64,000 nucleotides of DNA from the NCBI GenBank assembly GCA_965238045.1, contig CBDEGU010000012.1, positions 2,232,001-2,296,000 of the forward strand, given 5' to 3'. Below are positions 15,310 through 23,775 of this stretch, piece by piece. Source of the stretch: CBDEGU01 sp965238045. Lineage in GTDB: Bacteria; Acidobacteriota; Terriglobia; Bryobacterales; UBA6623. Under the pieces are notes generated by a model that saw only the letters and a list, made by a program, of their open reading frames with translations, was not told the origin of the DNA and did no database searches. Position numbers and translations under genes: made by a program. The first letter of the stretch is position 1. Each line of letters opens with the position of its first letter.

Positions 15310-16278
15310 TCAATAGGCTACATACACGTCAGTCAGCAGATCTTCCGCGGCCGGCTCCGCCGCGCTCTTGGCGCGCTCGGCCGCGTCATCAATCAATGCC
15401 TTGACCGCCTCGTCAATCTGGGCAAGTTCCGCGGGCTCGACCAGCGACGAAGACGTCAGCGCGCGGGCGAACTTCTCGATGCAGTCACGCTCGCCGCGGA
15501 TCTTTTCTACTTCACCGTCGCCGCGGTACGTTTGCATGTCCCCCTCGAAGTGCCCGAAGTAACGATTCACCTTGCATTCGATGAGAGTCGGCCCCTCGCC
15601 GGCCCGAGCCCGGTCGATGGCCTCTCCCGCGGCCTCATGCACAGCGCAGAAATCGTGTCCGTCGACCGTCACGCCCGGCATGTCAAATCCTTTCGCACGC
15701 GCCGAGATGTCCGCCCCGGCGACCGCGTACTTGCTCGATGTCGCTTCGGCATAGCCGTTGTTTTCGACCACGAAGACACAGGGCAGCTTCCAGACCGAGG
15801 CCAGGTTCAGACTCTCGAGCGTCGTGCCCTGGTTCGATCCGCCGTCGCCGACAAAGGCCACGCCCACCCCTTTCGTGCTAAGCGTTTTCGCCGCCAGCGC
15901 CGCGCCGCAAATCAGCGGCGGCCCGCCGCCGACGATGCCGTTGGCGCCCATCATGCCGCGAGAGAGATCGGCAATGTGCATCGATCCCCCCTTGCCGCCG
16001 CAAAGGCCGTCTTTCTTGCCGAAAATCTCGGCCATCATTCCGTAGACATCGCATCCCTTGGCGATGCAGTGCCCATGTCCGCGGTGCGTGCTGACAATCT
16101 TGTCCTGCTCGTTCAAATGCGAGCAGACGCCGACCGCAACCGCCTCCTCGCCCGCGTAGAGATGAACGAAACCTGGAATTTCACCGGCAGCGAATTCGAT
16201 GTGAAGCCGTTCTTCAAACTCGCGAATCGTCTTCATGTCGCGATAGGCCTTGAGCAGCTGATCCTTGTTGAGTTGCAT
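15310..16278 (-). CDS. acoA: Acetoin/2-oxoacid dehydrogenase E1 alpha subunit
   Basis: 322-residue thiamine-diphosphate-dependent E1 alpha. It has the start typical of the family (LLKAYRDMKTIREFEERLH), the substrate-channel motif STHRGHGHCIAKG, and the ThDP-Mg motif GDGGSNQG (about residues 144-151) ending in ENNGYAEAT. ATG 16278 is chosen: it has GGGGAAGGA upstream and gives the normal family length of about 325, whereas the longer frame to 16413 adds non-conserved residues. First gene of the minus-strand order acoA-acoB-acoC. Confidence 0.9.
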   Translation of the reverse strand: MQLNKDQLLKAYRDMKTIREFEERLHIEFAAGEIPGFVHLYAGEEAVAVGVCSHLNEQDKIVSTHRGHGHCIAKGCDVYGMMAEIFGKKDGLCGGKGGSMHIADLSRGMMGANGIVGGGPPLICGAALAAKTLSTKGVGVAFVGDGGSNQGTTLESLNLASVWKLPCVFVVENNGYAEATSSKYAVAGADISARAKGFDMPGVTVDGHDFCAVHEAAGEAIDRARAGEGPTLIECKVNRYFGHFEGDMQTYRGDGEVEKIRGERDCIEKFARALTSSSLVEPAELAQIDEAVKALIDDAAERAKSAAEPAAEDLLTDVYVAY

Positions 16279-16548
16279 GACGAATCCTTCCCCTGTTTGC
16301 CGTGTGGCCACCTGGGGGCTCAAACCAGAATTTCCGATTTGGAACTCCGACTCCAACATGTTACTCCCTCTCTTCTCCTGCATGCAACGACTTTGCCTCG
16401 TCAGGCAGGCCACGACGGCATCGAAGGGTTCCCATGGCCTGTTCTTGTCGTCCGCTGAGCCCGTCTCGCTGCTGCTCAGCCAATTGGTCGCACACTCCTG
16501 CGACCCTCCTTCCTCAACGCCCAGATTTCCTGCCCGAACGCGACGGCC

Positions 16549-17880
16549 CTAACCACCCGGCACAGGCAGCGCCCAGATCCGACGCAGCATGTCGCCGAAT
16601 AGCCTGCGGTTCAGATACCCCTCGGCCAGCAACAGCCAGTAATACCGCGCGTGCTTGACCAGCCGACCGCCGGTCTTCATCAACCTGTGCTGCAAGCTCG
16701 TCAGTGACCAGCTTTTGATGCGCCGCGGCAGCCCCAGCCGCCGCCATAGGTTGCCCAGATTGTAGGCCAGCACGCTCAGTTGCAGTCGCACTTCGTTGGC
16801 CCGGAAGCGATGACACGACAGCCGCGTCCAGTGCGTGGCCTGTTTGCCTTCTTTGATCCACTGCTCGGCCGTGCCGCGCTTGTTGTAGAAGCGCACCACC
16901 GAGCGGCTTGGCAAGCTCATGCTCGTCACGATGAATCCGACCCGCGGGAACAGTTCGCCCTGGTGATGCTCGACCTGGGCCACGATCCGCCTCGCCTGTG
17001 ACCAACTCTGCGCCTGATAGCGAAAACTCTTGTAGCGCACCAGGGGCTTCAAGCTCGGCCTTCCCGGCGGGCGAAACAAGATCTCTTCGATCGCCAGCTC
17101 CAGGCTCTTGTTGGCCGGAATGCGGATCACGTAGTCCACTCCGCGCTCTTCCAGCGCCTCATAGATCTCCGGCTTGGCGAAGGCGGCATCGGCGCGGAAG
17201 GTCACCCGTTTGCCCGCAGCCTGTTGGCGCTCGATCTCGGGTAACAGCAACTCCTCCCAATCCTCGGCGCTGGGTACGTTGCCTGGACGCAGCTTCGCCG
17301 CCAGACAATCACCATGCTGGTTGAACAACAACAACGGGTGGTAGCAGACCGACTCGAAGTGCCCGTTGTAGGCACTGCCCTCTTGCTGGCCGTGGACTGG
17401 GCTTTCGGTCGAATCCATGTCAAGCACCACGCGGTCGGAACCGTCGGGAGCTTCGGCTTGCGCGACCAGTTCGCGGTTCACCGCCATCAACCCAATGAGG
17501 TTCTCGTCGCTGGCCAGCAGCTCAGCCTCGAAGCTCTGTAGACGCGAGGTCAGCGCTCCGCCGCGATCCCAGTTCTTCTTCGAGCCGATCAAGCGAAAGG
17601 TCGGATCGGCGGATATTCGCACGGCATCGTTGAGATCCTCGTAGCCTGCGAGGCGGCTGTAGACCGACTGCCGCAGCAGATCGGCCAGCGGGAACTTCTT
17701 GTTCAAGCCTCGACGCGAATCCGTCAGATGTTCGTCGATCAGTTGGGAGAGACCGAGCCGCTCGTCCAACTCCCGAACCAGGATCAGCCCGCCGTCGGAA
17801 GTGACACGTGATCCTCGGAAATCGACTTTCAATAAACCGTTGAAGCTTAGCTGGAACGGCTTGTTTTCTTTTTCACCCAT
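16549..17880 (-). CDS. IS1380-family transposase
   Basis: 443-residue DDE transposase with the IS1380 pattern: VDFRGSRVTSDGGLILVREL at the N-terminus, LDMDSTESPVHGQQ (first catalytic Asp, about residue 155), TFRADAAFAKPEIY (second Asp, about 227) and the C-terminal GTAEQWIKEGKQATHWTRLSC (Glu). Length is normal for the family and the frame is unbroken, so it is probably active. I could not identify its terminal repeats with confidence. It lies between the aco operon and a broken Gfo/Idh/MocA gene. Confidence 0.93.
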   Translation of the reverse strand: MGEKENKPFQLSFNGLLKVDFRGSRVTSDGGLILVRELDERLGLSQLIDEHLTDSRRGLNKKFPLADLLRQSVYSRLAGYEDLNDAVRISADPTFRLIGSKKNWDRGGALTSRLQSFEAELLASDENLIGLMAVNRELVAQAEAPDGSDRVVLDMDSTESPVHGQQEGSAYNGHFESVCYHPLLLFNQHGDCLAAKLRPGNVPSAEDWEELLLPEIERQQAAGKRVTFRADAAFAKPEIYEALEERGVDYVIRIPANKSLELAIEEILFRPPGRPSLKPLVRYKSFRYQAQSWSQARRIVAQVEHHQGELFPRVGFIVTSMSLPSRSVVRFYNKRGTAEQWIKEGKQATHWTRLSCHRFRANEVRLQLSVLAYNLGNLWRRLGLPRRIKSWSLTSLQHRLMKTGGRLVKHARYYWLLLAEGYLNRRLFGDMLRRIWALPVPGG

Positions 17881-18096
17881 GGGGTGTTGATCTCCTCAGC
17901 GTCTTGAGTGCTTTCCAACCTGCATATATAAAGGCGTCCGAGGCCGTCGAAAGGTTAGCGAAAGAGACGTGAAAATGGAAATCCGGGCTAAGCGCACTGG
18001 CCAATCAATACGGTCGAGCCTGTGGTGAGCGCGACGGGTCCGCAACCGTGACAACTGAAGCCTGTTCTACACTTTTTCGTAAGCAAAGGGGATGAT

Positions 18097-18525
18097 ATGT
18101 GTCCAGTAAACCGTAGGAAATTCATGCAAGGCTCTCTCGGGGGGGGCGGCCTCCCTGAGTATGTTGTCTACCAGACCATCTCGAGCGGCGAACGACAAGA
18201 TCGTGATGGGTGTGATGGGGCTGGGAGGCCGGGGCACTCACCTGGCGGAAGCCTTTGCTCGACGGCAGGACGTGGAGATTGCATATCTCTGCGACGCCAA
18301 TACCCGGCGCTTCGCCCGAGCGCGGGAAGCGGTGGAAGAGGCACAGGACTCCCGGCCCAAGCTGGTACAGGATTTCCGTAGGATTCTCGAGGACGACAGT
18401 GTGGATGCCCTGATCAATGCCACGCCGGACCACTGGCATGCCCTGGGCACCATCCTCGCCTGCCAGGCGGGCAAGGATGTGTATGTGGAGAAGCACCATC
18501 TTCCTGCCTTCCCAGATTGAGTGGG
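18097..18525 (+). pseudogene. Gfo/Idh/MocA oxidoreductase remnant with frameshift and micro-inversion
   Basis: Begins at ATG 18097 (AAAGGGGA upstream) with NRRKFMQGSLGG, a Tat-type leader like that of the paralogue at 11558. A run of eight G bases at about 18139-18146 shifts the frame; with seven G the chain continues AASLSMLSTRPSRAANDKIV. It then follows the family (MGVMGLGGRGTHLAEAFARR, DHWHALGTILACQAGKDVYV) up to VEK at 18493. The next 32 bp (18494-18525) carry the expected continuation HSIWEGRKMV on the opposite strand, that is, inverted. Everything after is unrelated. Non-functional. Confidence 0.85.
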
Positions 18526-18697
18526 TACGGCCGGCAAGGTGGACGGGAGCACCAGGACGACTTTGTGAGGGCCCGGGATCAAGCAATTCTGATCGGGATC
18601 TGGGCGGAAGTTAAAGTCGATTCCAGCAAGGCGCAGAACCAATTGATCTTGAGCATGTTATGACGATATTCAAAAAGCTCAACCGGGCAGTAGTGAA

Positions 18698-19810
18698 ATG
18701 CAATACTTAGCCTATTTTCTCATCTTCTTCACCTTCGCCCTGCCTAGCACCCATGCCTCATGGCTGAAAATCAACGATCTCAAGATCCGCCCGGAGTCCA
18801 CCGATCTGGGCGGGACCAAGCTGGTCATCGAGTATCATTTGGCCGAGGAATCGGTGTCTGTGGCCAGCCCGGCTTATGTTTTTCTCCGCTACCGGACCCA
18901 GGATGCGAAGCACTGGGAGCGGGTGCCCTTCGAGGCACTGCGGGGTAGCGGTTTTGGGCTGGTCGAAAAGCCTGGGCCCAAACAGATAGTCTGGTGGGGG
19001 ACCGAACAGACGGCCTTTGCCGACGCAGCCGATGTCGAGATCCGTGTCCGTGGCCTGCTCATGGCCCGCGTGCCTGCCGGCGAGTTTGTCATGAAGAGCT
19101 TGCCGGCAGGTGGACGGGATGAAACCAGGTCGGAGCGGCCCAGCACCGATCTTCCCCTGTTTTACATCTCCAAGTATGAAACCACCGTGGCCATGTATGC
19201 TGATTTCTTGAACGAGATCGGCAAGCACGGTGCCGGTTGGAATCCGCGCATGGCGCGGGTAGAGCGATGCGGAATTACCCGGGAAGAGGATGGTTCCTAC
19301 CGGGTGGCGCCGGGCCGCGAGGCCTACCCGGTCACCTATGTATCCTGGTATGACGCGATGAAGTTCCTGCAGTGGTGCGGATTGCGTCTGCCCTCGGAGG
19401 CGGAATGGGAAAAGGCGTACCGCGGTGGGCTCCGTCTGCAGGGTGAGGGGGGCGCATTGGTGAAGAACCCGCTTCCGGAACGCAGGTATCCATGGGGGGG
19501 CGAATCTCCGGATGTGGGGGGCGTCTACCGATGCAACGTGGACGGGGACCAGGACGGTTTCGAATATCTGGCACCCGTGGGTAGCTTTGACGGGTTCAAC
19601 AGCCCCTATGGCGTGTGCGACATGGCGGGGAATGTGGCAGAGTGGACCGCAGACTGGTACAGCACGCCCTATCACGTGGGTTTGGACGGCTTTCGCATGA
19701 GCCGCGGCGGATCCTGGATGGCGGTGCCGGAGGCGGTGGACGGTGTGTCGGGTGCCACTTATCTGCCGCTGAACGAAAGCAGCATCATGGGGTTCCGGGC
19801 AGCCAAGTAA
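18698..19810 (+). CDS. Secreted FGE-sulfatase (SUMF1-like) domain protein
   Basis: 370 residues with a Sec signal peptide (MQYLAYFLIFFTFALPSTHA). Residues about 20-120 form a beta-rich N-terminal region, then the formylglycine-generating-enzyme-like fold: ARVPAGEFVM, FYISKYETTVAMYADFLNEI, YPVTYVSWYDAMKFLQWCG, RLPSEAEWEKAYRGG, GNVAEWTADWY and RGGSWM. In true FGEs the segment after RGGS carries the two catalytic cysteines; here it reads RGGSWMAVPEAVDGVSGATY with none, so the protein is unlikely to oxidise sulfatase cysteines and may bind ligands or modify something else. The sulfatase remnant at 20371/23156 is a near neighbour. Confidence 0.85.
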   Translation: MQYLAYFLIFFTFALPSTHASWLKINDLKIRPESTDLGGTKLVIEYHLAEESVSVASPAYVFLRYRTQDAKHWERVPFEALRGSGFGLVEKPGPKQIVWWGTEQTAFADAADVEIRVRGLLMARVPAGEFVMKSLPAGGRDETRSERPSTDLPLFYISKYETTVAMYADFLNEIGKHGAGWNPRMARVERCGITREEDGSYRVAPGREAYPVTYVSWYDAMKFLQWCGLRLPSEAEWEKAYRGGLRLQGEGGALVKNPLPERRYPWGGESPDVGGVYRCNVDGDQDGFEYLAPVGSFDGFNSPYGVCDMAGNVAEWTADWYSTPYHVGLDGFRMSRGGSWMAVPEAVDGVSGATYLPLNESSIMGFRAAK

Positions 19811-20319
19811 ACCGAAGGCGACGGGACACGGGGATCTTGCTCGGGAGGCCTGCCCCAGTTTGCTGTCGCTTCCCGACGAGCCCCACTTCAGCTCTCAACC
19901 GGTAGGTGGTGGTCAGCAATGCCGCCACGATACACAAGGCGATAGCCGATCCCACAGCAATCGGGAATCCTCGCTGCACGGTGGTGCCCTCTGCGTAGGC
20001 ACCGATCGACATGGGAATCAAGGTCCAGCCGAGGCCGCCAATCGCGAACAACATGCCTACCGCTCGTCCTTGTACGGCCCCTGGGAAATGGCCTAGGAGG
20101 ATTGCCATGATTGAAGGAAAGATCGGACCGAAAACCAGTCCGGCGGCGATGACGAGGGTTATTGCCGTCCGCTGGCTGCGGCTCCGCACCACGCCCGTGG
20201 TAATACCAACACCGGCCAGGGCGAGCACCAGAATCAGCAGCGCTTCACTTTGGAATTCCAGTCCCAGGACCAACACGATACGAGCCGTGAGCGGACCCAG
20301 CACAAACGCAGTAAACAAC
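19785..20319 (-). pseudogene. MFS transporter, C-terminal half
   Basis: A minus-strand frame encoding about five hydrophobic helices of a major facilitator superfamily carrier (for example LILVLALAGVGITTGVV, AGLVFGPIFPSIMAILLGHF, AVGMLFAIGGLGWTLIPMSI and AIALCIVAALLTTTYRL). The N-terminal half is lost at 20320, exactly where an IS21 left terminus begins. The 3' end overlaps the tail of the FGE-like gene by about 26 bp in convergent orientation, so the original stop may differ. Confidence 0.8.
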
Positions 20320-20370
20320 TGAGAACGGCGGAGCGAAACTAGACCATAGAGCGGCGATTCGAAGCTGCTT
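20320..20370 (+). repeat. Solo IS21 left-end remnant
   Basis: 51 bp nearly identical to the left end of the complete IS21 copy (20601-20651), starting TGAGAACGGCGGAG and differing by one base. It ends abruptly and continues into sulfatase sequence. It marks a former IS21 insertion into the MFS gene, most of which has since been deleted. Confidence 0.88.
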
Positions 20371-20599
20371 CTTGTTACTGGAACCGGCGCGCAACCGCTA
20401 CCCTGAGTATTACTCGGATAAGTATCTGCCATTCTTTCCCAGAGACAGCATCCACCCCTGGCAATACAACAACAAGGCCTACCACAACAATATCTTGAGT
20501 ATTCGTCGAGTCGCCGCCGAGGTGAGCGCGGTCGATGACGGAGTGGGCGAAGTCATGGACACGCTCCAAAAGCACGGACTGGACCAGAACACCATCGTG
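20371..20599 (+). pseudogene. Sulfatase, 5'-side fragment (interrupted by IS21)
   Basis: Middle part of an arylsulfatase-like protein: YPEYYSDKYLPFFP, then RRVAAEVSAVDDGVGEVMDT and LDQNTIVV. The N-terminus with the active-site C/S-x-P-x-R motif is missing because the sequence is joined to an IS21 end remnant at 20370. It continues in frame at 23156 once the IS21 copy is removed, reading TIVVFVGDQG. Confidence 0.85.
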
Positions 20600-20724
20600 G
20601 TGAGAACGGCGGAGCGAAACTAGACCATAGAGCGGCGATTCGAAGCCGCTTTTGGGCGGAGTAAAAGTAGACCGCCCGAGTGGTCCAGCGAACATTCCTG
20701 TGGTGTTTGTGGGACACGAGAGGG

Positions 20725-22224
20725 ATGTATCGCGTGGAGCTATACGCTCAAGTACGGCGCAGTGTCTTTGTCGAAGGTCTGAGTGAACGCGAGGCCGCCA
20801 AACGGTTTGACTTGGCGCGAGGGACGGTGCGCAAGATGTTGCGCTACGCCACTCCACCAGGCTATCGGCGGCGCCAACCAGCGAGGAGACCGAAGCTGGA
20901 TCCCTTCGCCGGAATCGTCGATCAGCTCCTCATCGACGATCAGGAACGCCTGAAGAAGCAACGCCACACTGCGAAACGCATCTTCGACCGCTTGCGCGAC
21001 GAGTACGATTTCACCGGCGGCTATACGATCGTCAAGGATTACGTTCGCGACAAGAAGCTGGGCGGGCAAGAGATGTTCGTGCCGCTGGTGCATCCGCCGG
21101 GCGATGCCCAGGCCGACTTCGGCGAAGCACTGGTGGTCATTGACGGCGTACAGCGCAAGGCGCACTACTTGGTTGTCGATCTGCCGCACAGCGATGACGC
21201 TTTCGTAAAAGCTTTCCCCGCCGAGACGACGGAAGCCTTTTGCGAAGGGCACAACGCAGCGTTCCGGTACTTCGGCGGCGTGCCACGCAGCATCCTCTAC
21301 GACAACACGACCTTGGCGGTGGCGAGGATCCTGGGCGACGGCAGGCGCAAGCGGACCAGGGTGTTCAGCGAGTTGCAGTCGCACTATTTATTCGCCGATC
21401 GTTTCGGGCGGCCGGGCAAGGGCAACGACAAAGGAAAGGTGGAAGGGCTGGTCGGTTATGCACGGCGGAATTTCATGGTGCCGATCCCGAGGTTTCCAAG
21501 CTGGGAAGCGTTCAACCAGAAGCTCGAAGCCCAGTGCCTCAACAATCGTGAGCGGCGCTTGCGGCGGCATACCGAAACGATTGATGAACGTTGCGAGCGT
21601 GACCGCCAAGCATTGCTGCCCTTGCCGCCCACGCCCTATGACGCCTGCGACAAACGCACCACGCGGGTTACATCGCTGTCATTGGTGCGCTATCGCACCA
21701 ACGACTACTCGGTACCCACACGCTACGGACATCGCCAGGTGTTGCTGAAAGGCTACGTCGATGAAATCGTGATCTGTTGTGGCAGTGAAGAGATCGCGCG
21801 CCACCGGCGCAGTTACGAACGCGAAGAGTTGATCTTCGATCCGCTGCATTACCTGGCGCTGCTGGAACGCAAGACCAACGCGCTCGATCAAGCGGCCCCA
21901 CTGGCGGGCTGGGAACTGCCCGAACAGTTCGCGTGCTTGAGACGTTTACTCGAAGCGCGGTTGGGCAAGCCGGGCAAGCGCGAGTACGTGCAGGTATTGC
22001 GATTGCTGGAGGACTTCCGATTCGAGCACGTTGCCGCGGCGGTGCGCCAAGCCTGCGAGTTGGGAGCGATCGGCTTGGATGCTGTCAGGCACTTGGTGCT
22101 GTGCCGCATCGAGCAACGGCCGCCGCGCTTGGACCTGACGAAGTATCCGCATCTGCCGGCAGCCCAAGTGGAGCAAACCTCCGCCGCGGACTATCTGGCG
22201 CTGCTGGCGCAAGGAGGGGGATGA
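20725..22224 (+). CDS. istA: IS21 transposase IstA
   Basis: 499-residue transposase. The N-terminal HTH is GLSEREAAKRFDLARGTVRK. The DDE core has QADFGEALVVIDG (first Asp, about residue 133), ILYDNTTLAV (second Asp, about 194) and DKGKVEGLVGYARRNF (Glu, about 239), followed by the beta-barrel and C-terminal region typical of IstA. ATG 20725 is preferred over an in-frame GTG at 20680 because the family begins MYR(V/I) and the upstream residues lie in the IS terminus. The stop overlaps the istB start. Confidence 0.95.
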   Translation: MYRVELYAQVRRSVFVEGLSEREAAKRFDLARGTVRKMLRYATPPGYRRRQPARRPKLDPFAGIVDQLLIDDQERLKKQRHTAKRIFDRLRDEYDFTGGYTIVKDYVRDKKLGGQEMFVPLVHPPGDAQADFGEALVVIDGVQRKAHYLVVDLPHSDDAFVKAFPAETTEAFCEGHNAAFRYFGGVPRSILYDNTTLAVARILGDGRRKRTRVFSELQSHYLFADRFGRPGKGNDKGKVEGLVGYARRNFMVPIPRFPSWEAFNQKLEAQCLNNRERRLRRHTETIDERCERDRQALLPLPPTPYDACDKRTTRVTSLSLVRYRTNDYSVPTRYGHRQVLLKGYVDEIVICCGSEEIARHRRSYEREELIFDPLHYLALLERKTNALDQAAPLAGWELPEQFACLRRLLEARLGKPGKREYVQVLRLLEDFRFEHVAAAVRQACELGAIGLDAVRHLVLCRIEQRPPRLDLTKYPHLPAAQVEQTSAADYLALLAQGGG

Positions 22225-22985
22225 TGGCGAGATCGAAACTTCTGCTCGAAGCGCATTTGAAAGCGTTGCGGCTGCCCACCTTCCTGCGAGAGTACGACAA
22301 GCTGGCGCGGCAATGCGCCGCCGAGAGCCTGGACTCGAGGAGCTTCCTGCAACAACTCTGCGAACTGGAACTGCTCGACCGTGAACAGCGGGCCGCCGAG
22401 CGTCGCATCAAGGCCGCGAAGTTTCCCGTGACCAAGAGTCTGGACACTTTCGACTTCCTGTCCCTGCCGGCGTTGAACAAGAAGCTGGTGTTGGAACTGG
22501 CGCGCTGCGAGTTCATCGACCGCCGCGAAAACGTGCTGGCACTGGGTAATTCCGGCACGGGCAAGACGCACATCGGCTTGGCGTTGGGACTGGCGGCTTG
22601 TCAGCGCGGCTATCGAACACGCTTCACAACAGCGGCGGCACTGGTCAATGAGCTGCTCGAAGCCCGAGATGAACGGCGCTTGCTGCGGTGTCAAAAGCAG
22701 TTGGCCAAGCAGGATCTGCTGATCGTCGATGAACTGGGCTACGTGCCGTTGTCGAAGACCGGAGCGGAGTTATTGTTCGAAGTGTTTTCCCAGCGCTATG
22801 AACAGGGTTCGACGCTGGTCACCTCAAACCTGCCGTTCAACGAATGGACAGAGGTCTTTGGCTCCGAGCGGCTGACGGGCGCCTTGCTGGATCGGCTCAC
22901 GCACCACGTTCATATTCTGGAGATGAACGGCGAAAGCTTCCGCCTCACCCAGAGCAAGAAGAAGCGGGCTCACTCTTCGGACTGA
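22221..22985 (+). CDS. istB: IS21 helper ATPase IstB
   Basis: Second copy of the 254-residue AAA+ helper, with the same Walker A (GNSGTGKTH) and Walker B (LLIVDELGY) motifs. One residue differs from copy A (Ala instead of Ser before KQDLL). The GAGGGGG ribosome site within istA and the ATGATG overlap are conserved. It should supply target-selection activity to both copies. Confidence 0.95.
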   Translation: MMARSKLLLEAHLKALRLPTFLREYDKLARQCAAESLDSRSFLQQLCELELLDREQRAAERRIKAAKFPVTKSLDTFDFLSLPALNKKLVLELARCEFIDRRENVLALGNSGTGKTHIGLALGLAACQRGYRTRFTTAAALVNELLEARDERRLLRCQKQLAKQDLLIVDELGYVPLSKTGAELLFEVFSQRYEQGSTLVTSNLPFNEWTEVFGSERLTGALLDRLTHHVHILEMNGESFRLTQSKKKRAHSSD

Positions 22986-23155
22986 CCCACCGGCCGCTCG
23001 CACGGTTTTCGTGAGACGGCTTCCACTACGCCTGGGCCGCCCTAAAGGGCGACCTCAGGCTCCGTTCCAGCCGTCCCACGAAAACCGCTAGCCCTTCACC
23101 AACTGGTCTACTTTTGCTCCGCCGAAGTGGTCCAATTTTACTCCGCCCTTGACAC

Positions 23156-23753
23156 CGTGGTCTTTGTCGGCGACCAGGGTTGGAGGGGCGGCCAGAATGG
23201 GTTCTTCGGGATGGGTGATCACACCCGGCCGATCGGGGCGCACGATCTCATGATGCAAGTGCCCTTGATCTTCCGCTATCCTGAGGGAATCAAGCCGGGC
23301 AAGACCAACGCCATGGTGAGCAACTACGACTTCTTGCCCAGCCTGCTCGAGTACCTGGGACTCGAACACCGGATTCCCCGAAAGCCGAAGCTCCCGGGAC
23401 GCAGCTTCGCAGCGCTATTGCGCGGAAAGCAGATCGAGTGGGAGACCCGGATGTTCTACGAGATGGAGGGCTGCCGTTCGGTAAGAACCGAGGACTGGAA
23501 GTACGTAGCACGCCGTGAGCCAGAAGGGCCAACCGAGTTGTATGACATGGCGAACGATCCGAACGAGCGATTCAATCTCTACGGCCAGGCGCAATACGTG
23601 AGTATCCAGAGAGAAATGGCGGAGGAACTCAGCCGTTTCTTCGACGAATACGCCGACCCGCAGTATGATATCTGGAAGGGGGGACGATCCAAAGCCCGTC
23701 GGCTGCTAGCTCCCCCCGGCCATCCCGACTACCGGCCGCTGCGCCCGCAATAG
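23156..23753 (+). pseudogene. Sulfatase, 3'-side fragment
   Basis: C-terminal 198 residues of the sulfatase interrupted at 20599. It reads VVFVGDQGWRGGQNGFFGMG, DHTRP, then PLIFRYPEGIKPGKTNAMVS, DFLPSLLEYLGL, and the C-terminal signature VRTEDWKYVARR...TELYDMANDPNERFNL common to type I sulfatases. The stop is at 23753. Family members hydrolyse sulfate esters after conversion of a Cys or Ser to formylglycine; the segment holding that residue is not in the window. The frame is undamaged from the IS boundary to the stop. Confidence 0.88.
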
Positions 23754-23775
23754 CTCGAAGTGAAGGAGGTTTCCC

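Larger units (their letters stand above)
20600..23155 (+). mobile_element. IS21-family element, copy B (complete)
   Basis: About 2,556 bp with imperfect inverted ends: left (G)TGAGAACGGCGGAG and right, on the minus strand, GTGTCAAGGGCGGAG. Each end has a second internal copy of the GGCGGAG-AAAA motif. It carries istA and istB. It interrupts a sulfatase gene and is flanked by a target duplication CGTG or CGTGG (20596-20599/600 and 23156-23159/160; one base is ambiguous). Excising it restores the sulfatase frame. Confidence 0.95.

Noticed and set aside
16279..16548. Possible terminal repeats of the IS1380 element (CATCGAAGGGTT against CGTCGAAAGGTT at 17947).
   Set aside because: They are in the same rather than inverted orientation, so they cannot be its ends.
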